From Panorpa germanica (lineage: Eukaryota > Arthropoda > Insecta > Mecoptera > Panorpidae): 64,000 nucleotides of DNA. The notes beneath the pieces are model-generated. The model ran no database searches. It was not told the DNA's origin and was given only the letters and a program-made list of their open reading frames with translations. A program made the translations under genes and the position numbers. The DNA lies in NCBI GenBank assembly GCA_963678705.1, contig OY783207.1, positions 5,146,001 to 5,210,000 of the forward strand, read 5' to 3'. Shown one piece after another: positions 1 through 11,411 of this stretch; position 1 is the stretch's first letter; each line of letters starts with the position of its first letter.

Positions 1-1014
1 ACGCTTTCAACAAATACTGGTATTTATGACTAATTCTCATCATAAAAATCTTGTAAATTATGGATGAAAACATTGGATTTTAAATTTGATAGATTCGTGC
101 AATAAATCATTTGTTAATAAATCTTGCGTTTGTTGTCCAATACGCAGCCGCATCATGAGATGATGATGACCAGATTCCAATAAAGAGAGAGAGAGAAACA
201 AAAGTTGCGACGATATAATCCGCCACTGACATTTAATAATCCAACATTTTAATATTTCTTAAAATAAATATATTTTTGCTTTCGAGTATACCGACAACTT
301 AACATGTATAAAACAAAATAGCCAGTGGCGCAATTTTAAACCATCGCGAACTGAAAGAAGACTACTGTAAGAGATTTGTGATAGATAAAGATCCCGATTT
401 GCAATTCATTATGAGATCCAATATGTAGATGGCGAGAGATTTTAAAAGTGGTGTCTTGAATACGAGTATGTTGTAGAATCTGTACAACAGTAGCTACTGC
501 TGGACGAACAGTTATCTCGGTTAACAGGGATATGATCAGATTGGATCGGATCGGATCGGATATGATTACCTGCATGGCAGCATCCAGGCTAGTCGGTACC
601 AAAACTATACCTTAGATAGTGGTTACACTGTCACAAATAATGCATTATGGTAATAAAAATACAGGCCTATTAAAATCAGTATAGTCATTCATGTGTAGTA
701 CATTACAATTAGATATTAAATTAAGTGAACTGTCCCAAAGAATTTGTAAAAAATATCAAAAATACCTAATTCAAAAATTTGAGAACTTTGTAAAAATTGA
801 TTGAGTTAAGATGGCTCTTAGGGTTCAATTCCCGGAGTTTTTTTATATCAAAAAGTAAGATTCCTTAATGTATGTAATTAATATGGTAAAAGTAAATCAC
901 TTATTAGTCTTAAGACTAGATTGTAATACTTATTAAAAAAGTGCTATATTTTCTGGGTATGGTTGTTTTCAATTTAATTCATATTTCTTTAAAAAATATA
1001 TATAGAAATAATAA
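1..1014. other. Anonymous AT-rich stretch
   Basis: No gene is recognised here. The stretch contains a short GGATC-type repeat (listed separately), a GA run near 186-196 and a lone tRNA B-box-like string near 814 that has no tRNA body around it. Confidence 0.5.
541..561. repeat. (GGATC)n short tandem repeat
   Basis: About four tandem GGATC units lie in an otherwise AT-rich context. It is a simple microsatellite with no visible function. Confidence 0.8.
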
Positions 1015-1360
1015 AATGAGTTAAATTTATTATTCAAATCATAATATTCAGTGGTTCTAAAAAAAACACGTCCTCACTCTTACAATGATATCGATTCAAA
1101 GATCGCTGTGCTTTTATAATCTATTGGAAATTTCTTTCACTTAAAATCAATAACTATTCCAGATTACACATAAAACCTTATTCTAAATAAATATTTATTA
1201 AACAAATAAATCTTAGCACAATTTCTAAACATGGTGAACTTTAGTCTAACATTCATAAACCCTGGTATTTCTATTTACGGTTTAATATTTGCTTAAATCT
1301 TCTAAAATACTACGTAGACGTATTACCTACTTGATAAATAATAAATCTTGAGAGTAAAAT
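1015..1360. repeat. Old dispersed repeat, copy 1
   Basis: This stretch aligns in the same orientation and order with 22770-23110. Shared blocks include the 'ttggaaattt/ttcattca..acttaaaat', 'gattaca/ata..aaaaccctta', 'aataaatc' and 'cctggtatttcta' segments. Identity by eye is roughly two-thirds, with indels. No terminal repeats or reading frame were found, so the family is unknown. The divergence points to an old repeat. Confidence 0.55.
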
Positions 1361-1814
1361 CTACATGTGTAACTAACCAATTAATAATCATTTGATTAAC
1401 AAGATACAAATGAATTCGGTGAAAAATACAGTTTTGATAATAACCAAACAATGAAAATATAGCGCTGGTTTGAGAATAAAACCCGAAGACACAAAAGTTG
1501 GAGTCGCGCATAAATACTGACCACATGATTCAATTGATATAATTAATTCAAATAATAATGACAGTATATTATTTCTGGATTTGTAATGTTTATAATTATT
1601 TTAATTTATTTATTTATTTTATATGAAAACTTTACTTGATTGCTATCACTGTTTGTCAATCAAACTTCGCTACTTTGTATGAAGACAGCTTTATTAATAA
1701 TTTATATCGTTTTAATTCATTTAAAGAATTTTAAATTATTGTTATTATAAATAAATAAGTGCACCCACATTTTTCTGTAATAAGAAAAAACTGTGACTTG
1801 AATGACAATGTGAT
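1361..1814. other. Anonymous AT-rich stretch
   Basis: No gene, terminal repeat or RNA was recognised. Confidence 0.5.
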
Positions 1815-1818
1815 ATAA

Positions 1819-2549
1819 GGGGTCTTCTCACTTTAGGCACCTCGAAAATAGGCTATTTTCGCGATTTTTTTTCGAGCCTTTATGCACAAAATTATGGGAT
1901 AAAATGGATCCTATGTAATAAACACATCTTTCAAGTACAAGAAAAAAACTTTTTTTAATTTTTTTGAACAATTATTATAACAAAAAAGTAGCATCGAAAA
2001 ACTCGTGTAGAAATGTAATGGTCGTGGCTTGTTGATGGTATCTCCGAGACAGGTCATTTGAAACAAAAAAATAAAACAGTTTTAGATTCAGTATATCAGT
2101 GGCCATAGCGCATATCATCAGATTTTTGATATTCGCGAAAATAACAAAATGGCGTACGTTTTTTGAAAAAGTACCAAAAAAAACGCGTTTTTTTGCAGTT
2201 TTTTGTAAAAAAAAAATACTTCAAATTAAAATTTTAAAAATCTGATGATATGCGCTATAGCCATAACTATGAAGAATCTGTCATTTAAATTTCATGACAA
2301 TCGGCCGGATAGTTTCCGAAATTTCATCAACAAGGCACTGAAAAACCTTGTTTTCAGATAAAAGCGTTTAAAGTTTGCTCCTTTAAAGCCGGGTGCTCTG
2401 AGGTAGTCACCTAACGGTCGCCCAAAAATGTAGTTAGACTTGTCCGATCTTTATGAAATTTTGATATAACATTTTTGATGATATGTACTTTCAAAATTAC
2501 AAAAAAAAAAAAAATCGATTTTTTAAAATTTGCAAAGTGAGAAGACCCC
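1819..2549. mobile_element. Non-autonomous TIR element with 4-bp ATAA duplication, copy 1
   Basis: The 731-bp unit begins GGGGTCTTCTCACTTT and ends with its exact reverse complement. The flanks are ATAA at 1815-1818 and 2550-2553. A near-identical relative lies at 17336-18083 with TTAA flanks. An internal 23-nt perfect inverted repeat sits at 2105-2127 and 2236-2258. There is no transposase frame. A 4-bp WTAA duplication fits a piggyBac-like mover, but the end sequence is not the classic CCC-type piggyBac end, so the superfamily is inferred only. Confidence 0.85.
2105..2258. repeat. Internal inverted repeat of the GGGGTCTTC element
   Basis: The arms at 2105-2127 and 2236-2258 are perfect reverse complements, read as ATAGCGCATATCATCAG followed by six T. 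The spacer is 108 bp and T/A-rich. The equivalent right arm survives in the 17.3-kb copy, but the left arm there has been replaced or has decayed. Confidence 0.8.
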
Positions 2550-2553
2550 ATAA

Positions 2554-2889
2554 GTTTCAATTTATCAAGGAATAGTTTTTGATTAATACATATTAGTAGT
2601 TTTAGTGTTTCTGGTACTATGTTTGCAGTTTTTGTAGTGTCGTTGTCTCATCTATGTGAACTACACTCTGCCTAATAAGGTTATGATAATATATGTGCAT
2701 AATTAATTTAACTTGGTAACAACCAAATTCAGAAATATAATTGTGATACAGAGATCGAACTCGAGACACAGCAATCACTGTCAATGACCAATGTATTCGC
2801 CCAATATGTCGCATTGTATTGTATTTATTATATTGTATACGTCTTTTTGATCTTACAATCTGCTTACATCATTTTTTCATTTTCTTCTC
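2554..2889. other. Spacer between two elements
   Basis: On the minus strand at about 2730-2815 there is a faint tRNA-SINE-like arrangement, with a B-box-like GAGTTCGATCTC. No convincing A box or 3' tail could be found, so no SINE is called. Confidence 0.4.
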
Positions 2890-2891
2890 TA

Positions 2892-3445
2892 AGGGCCGGT
2901 TTTATGGTTTTTTATTTACTTCGGGGATTATGAAACCCGGAGTTAGTTTAGTTCGGTACTTATTTTTGTAGCGGGTTTTATCATTCAAATTTAATTCCGT
3001 GTTAGTTAGTAGAGACGTAAACCATATTTTATGAAATTCGAATATTTGTTTACAGTTGTAAACCCATGGGAATGCCAGATTCAGTTTAATTATTGTTTTA
3101 AAACATTTTAAAAATGACGGATTTCTCAACTTAGTACTATATTTGTAAAATAGATGATCTTCCTCATCATCTGTTATTGATAATTGATTATGGTCACTCA
3201 CAAAATTCATAATAAACAATTTAATTTAATATTATAACCTAAAATATTATAATAATGAGAGCTAAACTGGCTGAGATAGCATGATATTTTATCTCTGTTG
3301 CACACTTATTCCGGGTTATCATATTTAAACCTTGATTTATGACGGGATGTCTTACTCCGCGATTTTGATGATAAAACACATTATTCGTTTAATTCGAGGG
3401 TTAGCTATTTAGTTCGGTAGTAAGACGAACCATAAAACCGGGCCT
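2892..3445. mobile_element. PIF/Harbinger-like TIR element, internally reduced
   Basis: The ends AGGGCCGGTTTTATGGTT and AACCATAAAACCGGGCCT are imperfect inverted repeats, with TA on both outer sides (2890-2891 and 3446-3447). The arms continue imperfectly inward with shared 'ttcggtagtaa'-type blocks. The length is 554 bp. A 105-codon minus-strand frame lies inside. GG-rich ends and a short TA/TWA target fit PIF/Harbinger, but Tc1/mariner cannot be excluded because the duplication is only TA. Confidence 0.7.
2902..3219 (-). pseudogene. Possible N-terminal transposase remnant inside the 2.9-kb element
   Basis: This is a 105-codon open frame that starts with an ATG near the element's distal third and runs almost to its left inverted repeat. 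The translation has an acidic patch (DDEEDHLFYKY) followed by a hydrophobic and basic region, RNPSFLKCFKTI. This resembles the acidic lead-in of PIF/Harbinger transposases, but no DDE residues are present. It may be a shortened first exon or a chance frame. Its confinement to a TIR element favours a transposon origin. Confidence 0.35.
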
Positions 3446-3447
3446 TA

Positions 3448-4455
3448 GTCACAAATGTTAGAGATTTAATTCAATCCATTTCTTTTTGTATATAGAGCAA
3501 TATACAATTTAAATCTATGATTTATCATTGGTTTGTGAATGCATTCCTTTACTTTTTATTTAGATCTTAATATTTGCTCATTATTTAAAGTAATATTGTT
3601 TACCTAACGTTATGATTTACTATTTACCAAAGTTAAACATAGTTCTGTTACATTGTCATTAAATAATTGCAAAAGATATTAAAAATCTTTTACTAAAATA
3701 TTAATTTATTGTATAACATTACATATAAATTAAAATAATATAATATAATAATATAATATAATATAAATTAAAATATAAATATAAATCTCGAAAGATAATA
3801 TTTCTTATGTAACCTTACATTTTATTAACCTAATTTTCTTTTATAATGTTAAAAGACTTTAAATATATTTAACTCTGTGTCCTACCATACATTGAATTTA
3901 ATTTCCTGGTCCAAAAAATTTCGCGAGCCACATTTTGAGAGTTCACTTAAAACAATTTGCCAAGGCTTAAACACTCGTATATTATTACAGTTTCAACCGT
4001 GCAAAATAGTTTTTTACTTAAAGTAATCTTTCTTCATATAATAAACTTAGTTTATAAAAAGTTATTCCTGTTATTTACACCCCAGTTAATTATCCTTGTA
4101 TAATAAAATTGTACATTAATTATTAAATTATTGGATTAAAACACATTTAAAATTCAGCTACTAATGAAACATTAAAGATAAAGAAATACCATTTTGGTTA
4201 CATTTTAGTTTTAAGTACTACGTTTTATATTACAATGTTTCAATGTAGAAAGAATCCATTTTATTTTTACTTCGCATATTTACAATAATGCTTTTTATAC
4301 CATTATGTTTTATAGTTGTTTGCTCGTATTGTGTATGTGTGTGTTTCTTGTGTAAAAACGTTAATTACAACGTACTTTGATCAGATATCATCTCATTAAT
4401 AACCAAAAGTTGATGCATTTAAGAATTTTAGAGTTTTGGAGCAGATGGTTTTAAA
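3448..4455. other. Anonymous AT-rich stretch
   Basis: The stretch contains a low-complexity TAATA-type tract at about 3721-3785. No gene was recognised. Confidence 0.5.
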
Positions 4456-4459
4456 TTAA

Positions 4460-5182
4460 GGTTCCATACACACTCCAATATGTTGCGTTGGTAACTGACT
4501 CGGCCAACATGCTCGACCAGAAGTTTACAATCTGATTTTTTTAAATTATATTACTACAATTTCAACAGCTAGGTTGCATTCATTGTAATTTATTAATTGT
4601 GTGTTTTGTATATTTATTTATTGATTATGTAGTTGGTATGTTTTTTAATTTTTAATTTGTTTAACATTTGGTGATGTAATTTTTAGTCAGTCATGGATTA
4701 AATTTATTGCATCTCTGGGAATAAAAACCTCAAACCGGGATATAAAAGACAAGCATGTTCAACTTTTGACGTTGTGTGTAACGTAACCAAAGTTTTTATT
4801 ATTCTGTAGTAGTTTGATATTAGAAATCATTTAGTGACAATAAGAAGTTTTGAAACAAATTTTTAAATCTGGATATGGAACAAAGGATGGTTAAGGATGC
4901 AAAAAGACTACAGCGACAACAATATGAAAAGTGCATGTGGAAAAACTTAACTTGTGGAATTATTTACTAAATTAATAACAGAAACCCTATTTTTACTAAT
5001 TTGATAAATAACAAATACAAAAATTTAATTTATTATTTCTATTTAAATTTTTTAGTATAATTAAATTAAAAGTAATATACGTACTGCCATATTAGGCTCG
5101 TGACATTAGCGTTTAAACTGATGTTCGGACATGTATTGGGAATTCTTAGCATGTTAACATATATAAGTGTGTATTAGGCCCT
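4460..5182. mobile_element. TTAA-flanked TIR element (GGYYCCATACACACT family), copy 1
   Basis: The left end GGTTCCATACACACT and right end AGTGTGTATTAGGCCCT are imperfect inverted repeats bracketed by TTAA at 4456-4459 and 5183-5186. Inside, the block around 4770-4820 (cttttgacgttgtgtgtaac .. tattctgtagtagtttga) is shared with 33730-33785 in the longer copy. No transposase frame was found. The TTAA target suggests piggyBac-type mobilisation, by inference. Confidence 0.7.
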
Positions 5183-5186
5183 TTAA

Positions 5187-5684
5187 TCACAATTATAGAA
5201 ATGAAAATCTAGTTCACTTATTACAATTTACCAATTTAATTTGTTATAATGGCTAAAAGTGTAACTATTCAGTTACACTAACAAAATATTAAGTAGACCA
5301 TCTGTAGCATTTGCTTCTTTCTTGCATGCTTCCCACGTGCATTTGCAAAATGTTACTGTTTTCGAGTCATCATTGTTTGTTCAATCTGATTTAAACATTG
5401 TATACCATTGGAAACACGGTAAACATATATTTAAATTTCAAAACCATAAAATTGTTCGTAAATGGGTTCAATAATTCTAGTAACGCCACAGTTCCTAATT
5501 CAACCCTGTTGTTAAAGTTCCGAGACAGTAGCCCGTTACACCGAGGGCTATATGATTATTAACCATGGGTTAGCAGAAGACAGAAGGCCGTGTTACGTTC
5601 CATATGTTGTGATGTAGATAACACATGGCTTCGTAGAGATAATTCCACCACATTCAGCTGACACTCGCCTCACCCCCCACTCAC
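5187..5684. other. Stretch with a GC-richer patch
   Basis: No gene is recognised. Base composition rises towards the right (about 5500-5684) into the candidate exon next to it. Nothing else is seen. Confidence 0.4.
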
Positions 5685-5765
5685 CTGGTCCATACACTGT
5701 ACCACCACCACCCGCCAGTGATAGTATGTAGGATGGGATGAAGGAACATAATATAATACAACGAT
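5685..5765 (-). other. Candidate 81-bp internal exon
   Basis: On the minus strand a strong acceptor (pyrimidine-rich TTTTCTCTTCTTAG) is followed by 81 bases and then a consensus donor (CCAG|GTGAGT). The length is a multiple of three and all three frames are open. One frame reads ...SLAGGGGTVYGP. The segment is markedly GC-richer at its 3' end than its surroundings. No partner exon was found in the window, so it could be a lone exon of a large-intron gene, a non-coding RNA exon, or chance. No protein family is recognised. Confidence 0.25.
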
Positions 5766-7269
5766 CTAAGAAGAGAAAACATCATCGATATATATTCGTA
5801 TGTTCTGATATGAGTAGAAATGTTTTGCAGGGTTAGCAAACCTTTAAGAGCATTATTTGATAGATTACGATATTATACATGTAACAATTTTAGTACAAAA
5901 GCTTAGAGGCTGAGAGAAAAACTATAGTAACTATTATATTATAGATTTTAAAGTTGATCTTTACTAAACTTTCTCACTTTCACACTGATGAACACCTGTG
6001 CCTTCTAAATTTAATGGATTATATTACGGATTTTTTAAAATCATTTACGATGAAGTATTATAATCATTACGATGAAAAATATGAAGTAATAAGAAAGGCA
6101 CTTTCAGAAAAATCAGAAAAAAATCTTGAAATATTTGCTATATAGTTCCTGATCAAAGCATTTGAGAACGTCTTTATTTAAAACTACTTAGTTATATTTG
6201 CCCTTTAAATACAATTGTTCGAACTTAAAGAAAATCTGACTGGGTTTGCGCTGCTTCGTTATTCCAAAGCTGATAATTGGTGGACGTTATCAGGAAGACG
6301 TTTCGTTACAAACTTCAGCATTTAAAACTATAATAGATACATACTAGTAACATAAAAGCAATAAATTTGTAACAGAAAAACATAAAAAGAAACAAAATGG
6401 CATATAGCTATACATTATACTTCTTTTCCAAACAGATAATTTTGACAAATTTATATTATCTAAAGACAGTCATGTCACCAGAGTCGTTTCAATAGTGTCG
6501 AATTTTTTTGCGAAAGAAAAGTTTTATTCGTTATTTTTTAAATTCCATAGCTGCTGGAAAAAATGGTAATGTTCTAATAAAATTTTAAATATGAAATTAT
6601 TAATATTTAAATAAGAAGATTTATAAAGATTAAGTAAGAAGGTTCAAAGTTTCATTACCGTGAGATATTTCTTAATTTGTTAATCACATTATATTTACTA
6701 ACACTTAATCACCACGAATTAGTGACATAACTCTTACATCTAAATTTAAATTAAAATTGTATTCAATTAAAAAGCTGTATGACTTAGAAGTAGTAAATTT
6801 TAAAATTCATATAATTGATATATTTAATGAAAAACAAATTAAGATATTCAATATATAAAAAAGTGTTGATAATTATATTCATAAAGAAATGTGATTTATT
6901 TGGATGACACCGCTAAAAGTTTGTTCAATTTAAAAATATTTTATTTTTATATTTATAAAAAATATGTCGTATGTATTATAATGTAAATAATAAGTAAACA
7001 CATAATACGTGTTGGTAATTCATATATTACATCATCATGCAGAAGCATTATTTTGAGAAAAAAAGACAACTGTAAAGTAAATTAAATCCCGCTAAACACA
7101 AAAACATGGCTATTGCTTAAAAATAAATGTAATATTTTACTTAATTGAATCGTGAACATATTTAATCGAGAGATGGTCTTATGTTATGATTTTAAAAATA
7201 CTTTATAATCTATTAATTCTTTAAAAAATATTCCTAAAATGTTTAACGACTCAATGACCAAAAAACCAC
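5766..7269. other. Anonymous stretch with a short open frame and a weak repeat
   Basis: A 63-codon plus-strand frame lies at 5954-6145 (...DEHLCLLNLMDYITDFLKSF...). It has a plausible upstream AG acceptor but no recognisable family. Bases 6237-6292 resemble 37657-37708 inside the hAT-like element, so part of this stretch may be a decayed relative of that element. Confidence 0.35.
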
Positions 7270-7817
7270 ATTTTCGATAATGTTTCTTAACAACAGAGTT
7301 AATATATAATTATTTCTATAGTTACTACATGATAAAATAACATTTAAAGAATACTTTGTGAAATTTTCATAAATACATATCAAGAAATGAGGCATTGACA
7401 GTGAATCTCCGCAGACGTCACAAAAAATGTAACATTGCGGTGCCACTCATAATTCATCACTGGATTTTCTGAAATCAAAAAACCAATATGATTTAATTAG
7501 TTGATAAGTTTCTGCAGGTAACTCTTTTTTATATTTATTGATTTTTCAATTTTTTACAGCACTTAGAAGTCAAAATACAGATTTTTCATGACGTAAGTCA
7601 GTAACTTCGTTATTTTAAAATACGTTAAAATTTAAAAAAAAAACTCGACAGCGTTACCTCGGCATTTATGAAAAGAGAGAGTGTGCAAAATTTCAAAAGG
7701 ATCGGTGCAGTAGATTTCGAGCTAGAGAGTTTCAAAGAAAGACGAAACCAGACCAGAGAGGTGAAGACTTAAAGCTCTATATCTCCGACAGTTTTACTCC
7801 AATCGACTTCAAATTTT
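7270..7817 (+). repeat. Left inverted arm
   Basis: This is the reverse complement of 9221-9775. Read on the minus strand it encodes the same chance peptide block as the right arm (MPHFL..YENFTKYSLNVIL), which simply reflects the duplication. Confidence 0.8.
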
Positions 7818-8535
7818 CATACAATAATCTTAAATTAATACAAAAAGGTTAATTTTGTGGTTATATCAGCAATGGAATAAATCACCAAATATTTTAAACA
7901 TGTTTTGTAGCAGAAACTTTTAGATTTAACGTAGTTGATACATAACTGTATTTACTTTCTTGTAATAATATTAAAACGCAATACGTTCAAATAAAATTTT
8001 CAATACTTTATCTACTTATATGTATAGTTGTATTTATATACATGCATAGACAACTAGTTATCCTACTCTAAATAAAATACATTATCACATATTGGCATCT
8101 TATCCGCATCGTTGGACGACAGACAAAACCACAATCAAGAATCTAATTACCTAGTTAGAATAAAACGGTCTTTTAATCATATACTTTCTATTGTCATAGG
8201 AAGGGGTATAGTTGCGGTAATAACATGCTAGCGATACATTTTAGAATCGGTATACTCACCAATAAGGCGTGTGAAAAATGATATCCACTTGATATCTGAC
8301 ATCACGATCAATTGATGTTATAGCATTAATACTTACTTATTCAGATTTAGTACTTTGCATTGTGTTGTAGTTTGTGTTGCCTATGTTATAGGAGCAGATT
8401 TAGTTATTAGTAACAGTTTGTATATATTAATTGCTTAACACATATGTATGGTTTATTTATTTTAATTCAAAATAATGTATAAGGTGCGGCACGGGAACTT
8501 CCTCATTTGAAGCGCGCGCCACACAGCGGCCATTA

Positions 8536-9028
8536 ATACTTGCAGAGTGTGATTGTGCGCATTCGAAAGGGCGTAGCGTAACGTTTTTGCGAGCAATAGT
8601 CGTCTTTGGCCGACAAAGTGATAAAGTAATATCCTTGTTTTGGATTTAACGGAAAGTTTGGACCTACACTAATTTGATACGTGTAGTTTCCAAAGCGATT
8701 TTTGAATTTATTGACAGTGTACTGTATTACACATACTCGTATGAAGTTCAGGTCAGTCTTCAGTCGATAGCCGATATTGTTGGAAGCGCAGTAAATAAAT
8801 GTTATTAGAGAATACGATGGACTGTACGTGCAATGAATTATTTTAATACGGTGGCTTATAATCAGGGGCAATTACTGGCAATACGTCTTGCATACTGTAT
8901 GCAATAAACATAGCCTTTATGACGTCCAAACGTCCACACGAGTTGAAACTCAGAAGCACAACTTTGGTTCTTGGACCTATGAGACGTTCAACGGCATCTC
9001 TGAATTTATCTGCGTTACCATACTTAAT
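8536..9028 (-). pseudogene. Unrecognised broken protein-like relic between the inverted arms
   Basis: Two protein-like blocks lie on the minus strand in different frames, at about 8843-9028 (contains RTKVVLLSFNSCGRLDVIKA) and about 8536-8800 (contains GNYTYQISVGPNFPLNPKQG). Base composition is clearly less AT-rich than the surroundings, which suggests former coding sequence. I do not recognise the family. It could be captured host exon sequence, transposon cargo or an old viral piece, and it is broken. I have not tried to join the blocks. The GC-rich tail (8480-8530) next to it may belong to the same insertion. Confidence 0.4.
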
Positions 9029-9220
9029 GTTCTCTAATCTAATTTAACTCAAATTTCGATTCTTTGGAACTGTCTCACTAATTAACGATCGGAGAATATG
9101 ACGAAGTAATTGAAATCGTCTTAAAACAAGTTAAATAAAATAATATTTAGTTTAGTGTAAGAGGGCAAGGGGGAGGGGGTAAGGTTTTAATTAATGTAGA
9201 ACATATTAAGTTCATTGTGT

Positions 9221-9775
9221 GAAATTGAAATCGATTGGAGTAAAACTGTCGGAGATATACAGTTTTAAGTCTTCACCTCTCTCGTCTGGTTTCGGCTTTC
9301 TTTGAAACTTTTTAACGCGTTTTTCTCACACTTAGCTTTTTCAGAGTCGGTATCCTCTGTAGCTCATAATCTACTGCACCGATCCTTTTGAAATTTTGCA
9401 CACTCTTTCTTTATATGTAAATGCCGAAATCGAGTTATTTTTTTTCTCGTATTTTAAAATAACAATTTTATGCATGAAAAAACGGTATTTTGACTTCTAA
9501 GAGCTGCAAAAATTCAACAGGGTTACCTGCAGAAACTTATCAAGTAATGAAATCATTTGGGGTATTTGATTTCACATAATCCAGTGATGAGTTATGAGTG
9601 GCACCGCAATGTTACTTTTTCTTGTGACGTCTGAGCAGATTCGCTGTCAATGCCTCATTTCTTGATATTTATTTATGAAAATTTTACAAAGTATTCTTTA
9701 AATGTTATTTTATCATGTAGTAACTATAGAAATAATTATATATTAACTGTGTCGTCAAAAAACATTATCGAAAAT
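9221..9775 (-). repeat. Right inverted arm
   Basis: This is the inverted partner of 7270-7817. The outer end matches CATTATCGAAAAT and the inner end matches ATCGATTGGAGTAAAACTG. Confidence 0.8.
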
Positions 9776-11325
9776 ATGCTTGTTAACTCAAATGCTACCA
9801 ATATTTACGGCTATCCACGTTTTTTTGTTTATTGGAATAGGGATCCGATCCATCGGAACCATTTATCTGTAGACGTATAAATACGAGTATATCTTAATAA
9901 TGCATTGCAACGAATATTCTATAAAACTAGTTATCATTGTGACAATCAAAATGTCTCCAGTTCTTGCAGCATATGTCGTCAATCTTTCCCATAAACCATT
10001 TCTGTAGCAACTTCTATATATATGTTTCGTTCGATTTTCATCCTTACATTTTATATTAATAAAGATTAGTTACTTCCTGTCATATATCTCTACACGATTG
10101 CCATCTCTCGGCATTTCTTTAAACTACTATAAACCACAATCCGTTCATCCATTGTTTTTTTAGACCACACAGCACTAAATCATTTTGGGTTAGTTTGGAT
10201 ATTTAAATACAAATAATTTTGTAAATTACCTTGTTCCTTTAAATTATAATTTTTTATTTATAAATATTACATTGTACATTTTTTACCTCTTGCGATCTTA
10301 TAAGTTATATGATATGCCATATTGTAACTTAGTGGTTCAGAAATTGAGAATAAGAATTGGGCAATTTTATAGCCATTTAATTCAGATTATTATCAGGCTA
10401 CCGTTTATTAAATGTGTCGATATTTATAATCAGATGTACAGTCTGCTCCATAGCATTTATTTATACGAATATAAATTGCTTCACTTTTAATTCATATACA
10501 TTTTTGGCTTTGGATAGTACAGCATTCTTGCCTTAAAGATAATTACATAAATATTTAAAATTTATTATGTAAATAGTCCCACCGAACTTAATTATATATT
10601 TTTTATATGTGCTTTACAATATAGATACAATTTATTTTGAAGCTAGCAACAGTTGGTCGCTTATGAGTTTTTAGTTAAGCCTTCCGAGCATGTGATATGA
10701 TAAGCAAACATCGCTATTATAACGACGCCGTAAAGAACAACGACGTTACACACCTATAAGCTCAGTGAAACTTCATCATTTAATATTATATGTAATTGTG
10801 CTAATTTAGGAAGACTAAGAAATATGTATATACGTTCTTAAAGTATTACTTCAAGCAAATCTTTGAACAAAATGACGTAAAATTGGCATATTGCAATAAT
10901 ATTTACAACATAATGATTATCCATAAATTAGCTACTCAAATATTTATTACACAAGAATCATAACGTGCTAAGAACCATAAGCTTACCTCAGCATATTCAT
11001 AATTAGTACTTTATACATATATTTTTTCAAATAATGCAAATTTTACAATTATAATTTTATGTATCTCTTATGAACAATATGTTTATTGCTAGCTATAAAT
11101 GTAAATCAGATATCGGACGTATTTACGAGTTTCTTAAACTTTTACGTTTCCAGTAATTACCCGCAAGGACGATTACGTGATTACGTATGTATGCAAAATT
11201 ATGCTCTCAGAAGCAAACACTTGTTTCTTTTTGATACATAAGTCTATGCACTTGTTGCTGTACTCATAGTTATCGCAAAGAGAAATAATATGCAGGGTAT
11301 TTGGTGATCAGTTTATAATTTGACC
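9776..11325. other. Anonymous AT-rich stretch
   Basis: No gene, terminal repeat or RNA was recognised. Confidence 0.5.
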
Positions 11326-11411
11326 GCTCAAAAACCGGCAGTCCAAAGAAAATATAATATTTTCTTTCGCGGAGAACATAATATTTCTTTTGCGGCGAAA
11401 ATAATATTTTC
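11326..11411. repeat. CGCGGCGAAAATAATATT repeat module, copy 1
   Basis: Two tandem variants of TTTCGCGGCGAAAATAATATT follow a CAAAAACCGGCAGTCCAAAG block. The tandem module recurs at 25175-25245. The reverse complement of the CCGGCAGTCC block recurs at 63955-63975 next to a third, degenerate module. Confidence 0.65.

Larger units (their letters stand above)
7270..9775. mobile_element. 2.5-kb structure with about 550-bp inverted arms (foldback-like)
   Basis: The left arm at 7270-7817 and right arm at 9221-9775 are inverted copies of each other. Both begin at the outside with ATTTTCGATAATG and share a long run of matching blocks, such as the tgccactcat / atgagtggca core and a GGATCGGTGCAGTAGAT-type block near 7703. 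The arms are imperfect by several percent plus indels. Between them lie about 1.4 kb, including a GC-richer protein-like relic. This fits a long-TIR (foldback-like) transposon carrying cargo. It also fits two inverted insertions of one repeat. No clean target duplication was seen. Confidence 0.7.

Noticed and set aside
800-835. GGGTTCAATTCCCGG resembling a tRNA T-arm
   Set aside because: Only the T-arm-like string is present, and no acceptor or anticodon stems pair.
2730-2815. tRNA-SINE-like sequence on the minus strand with GAGTTCGATCTC B box
   Set aside because: No convincing A box, tRNA fold or poly(A)/repeat tail, and no second copy seen in the window.
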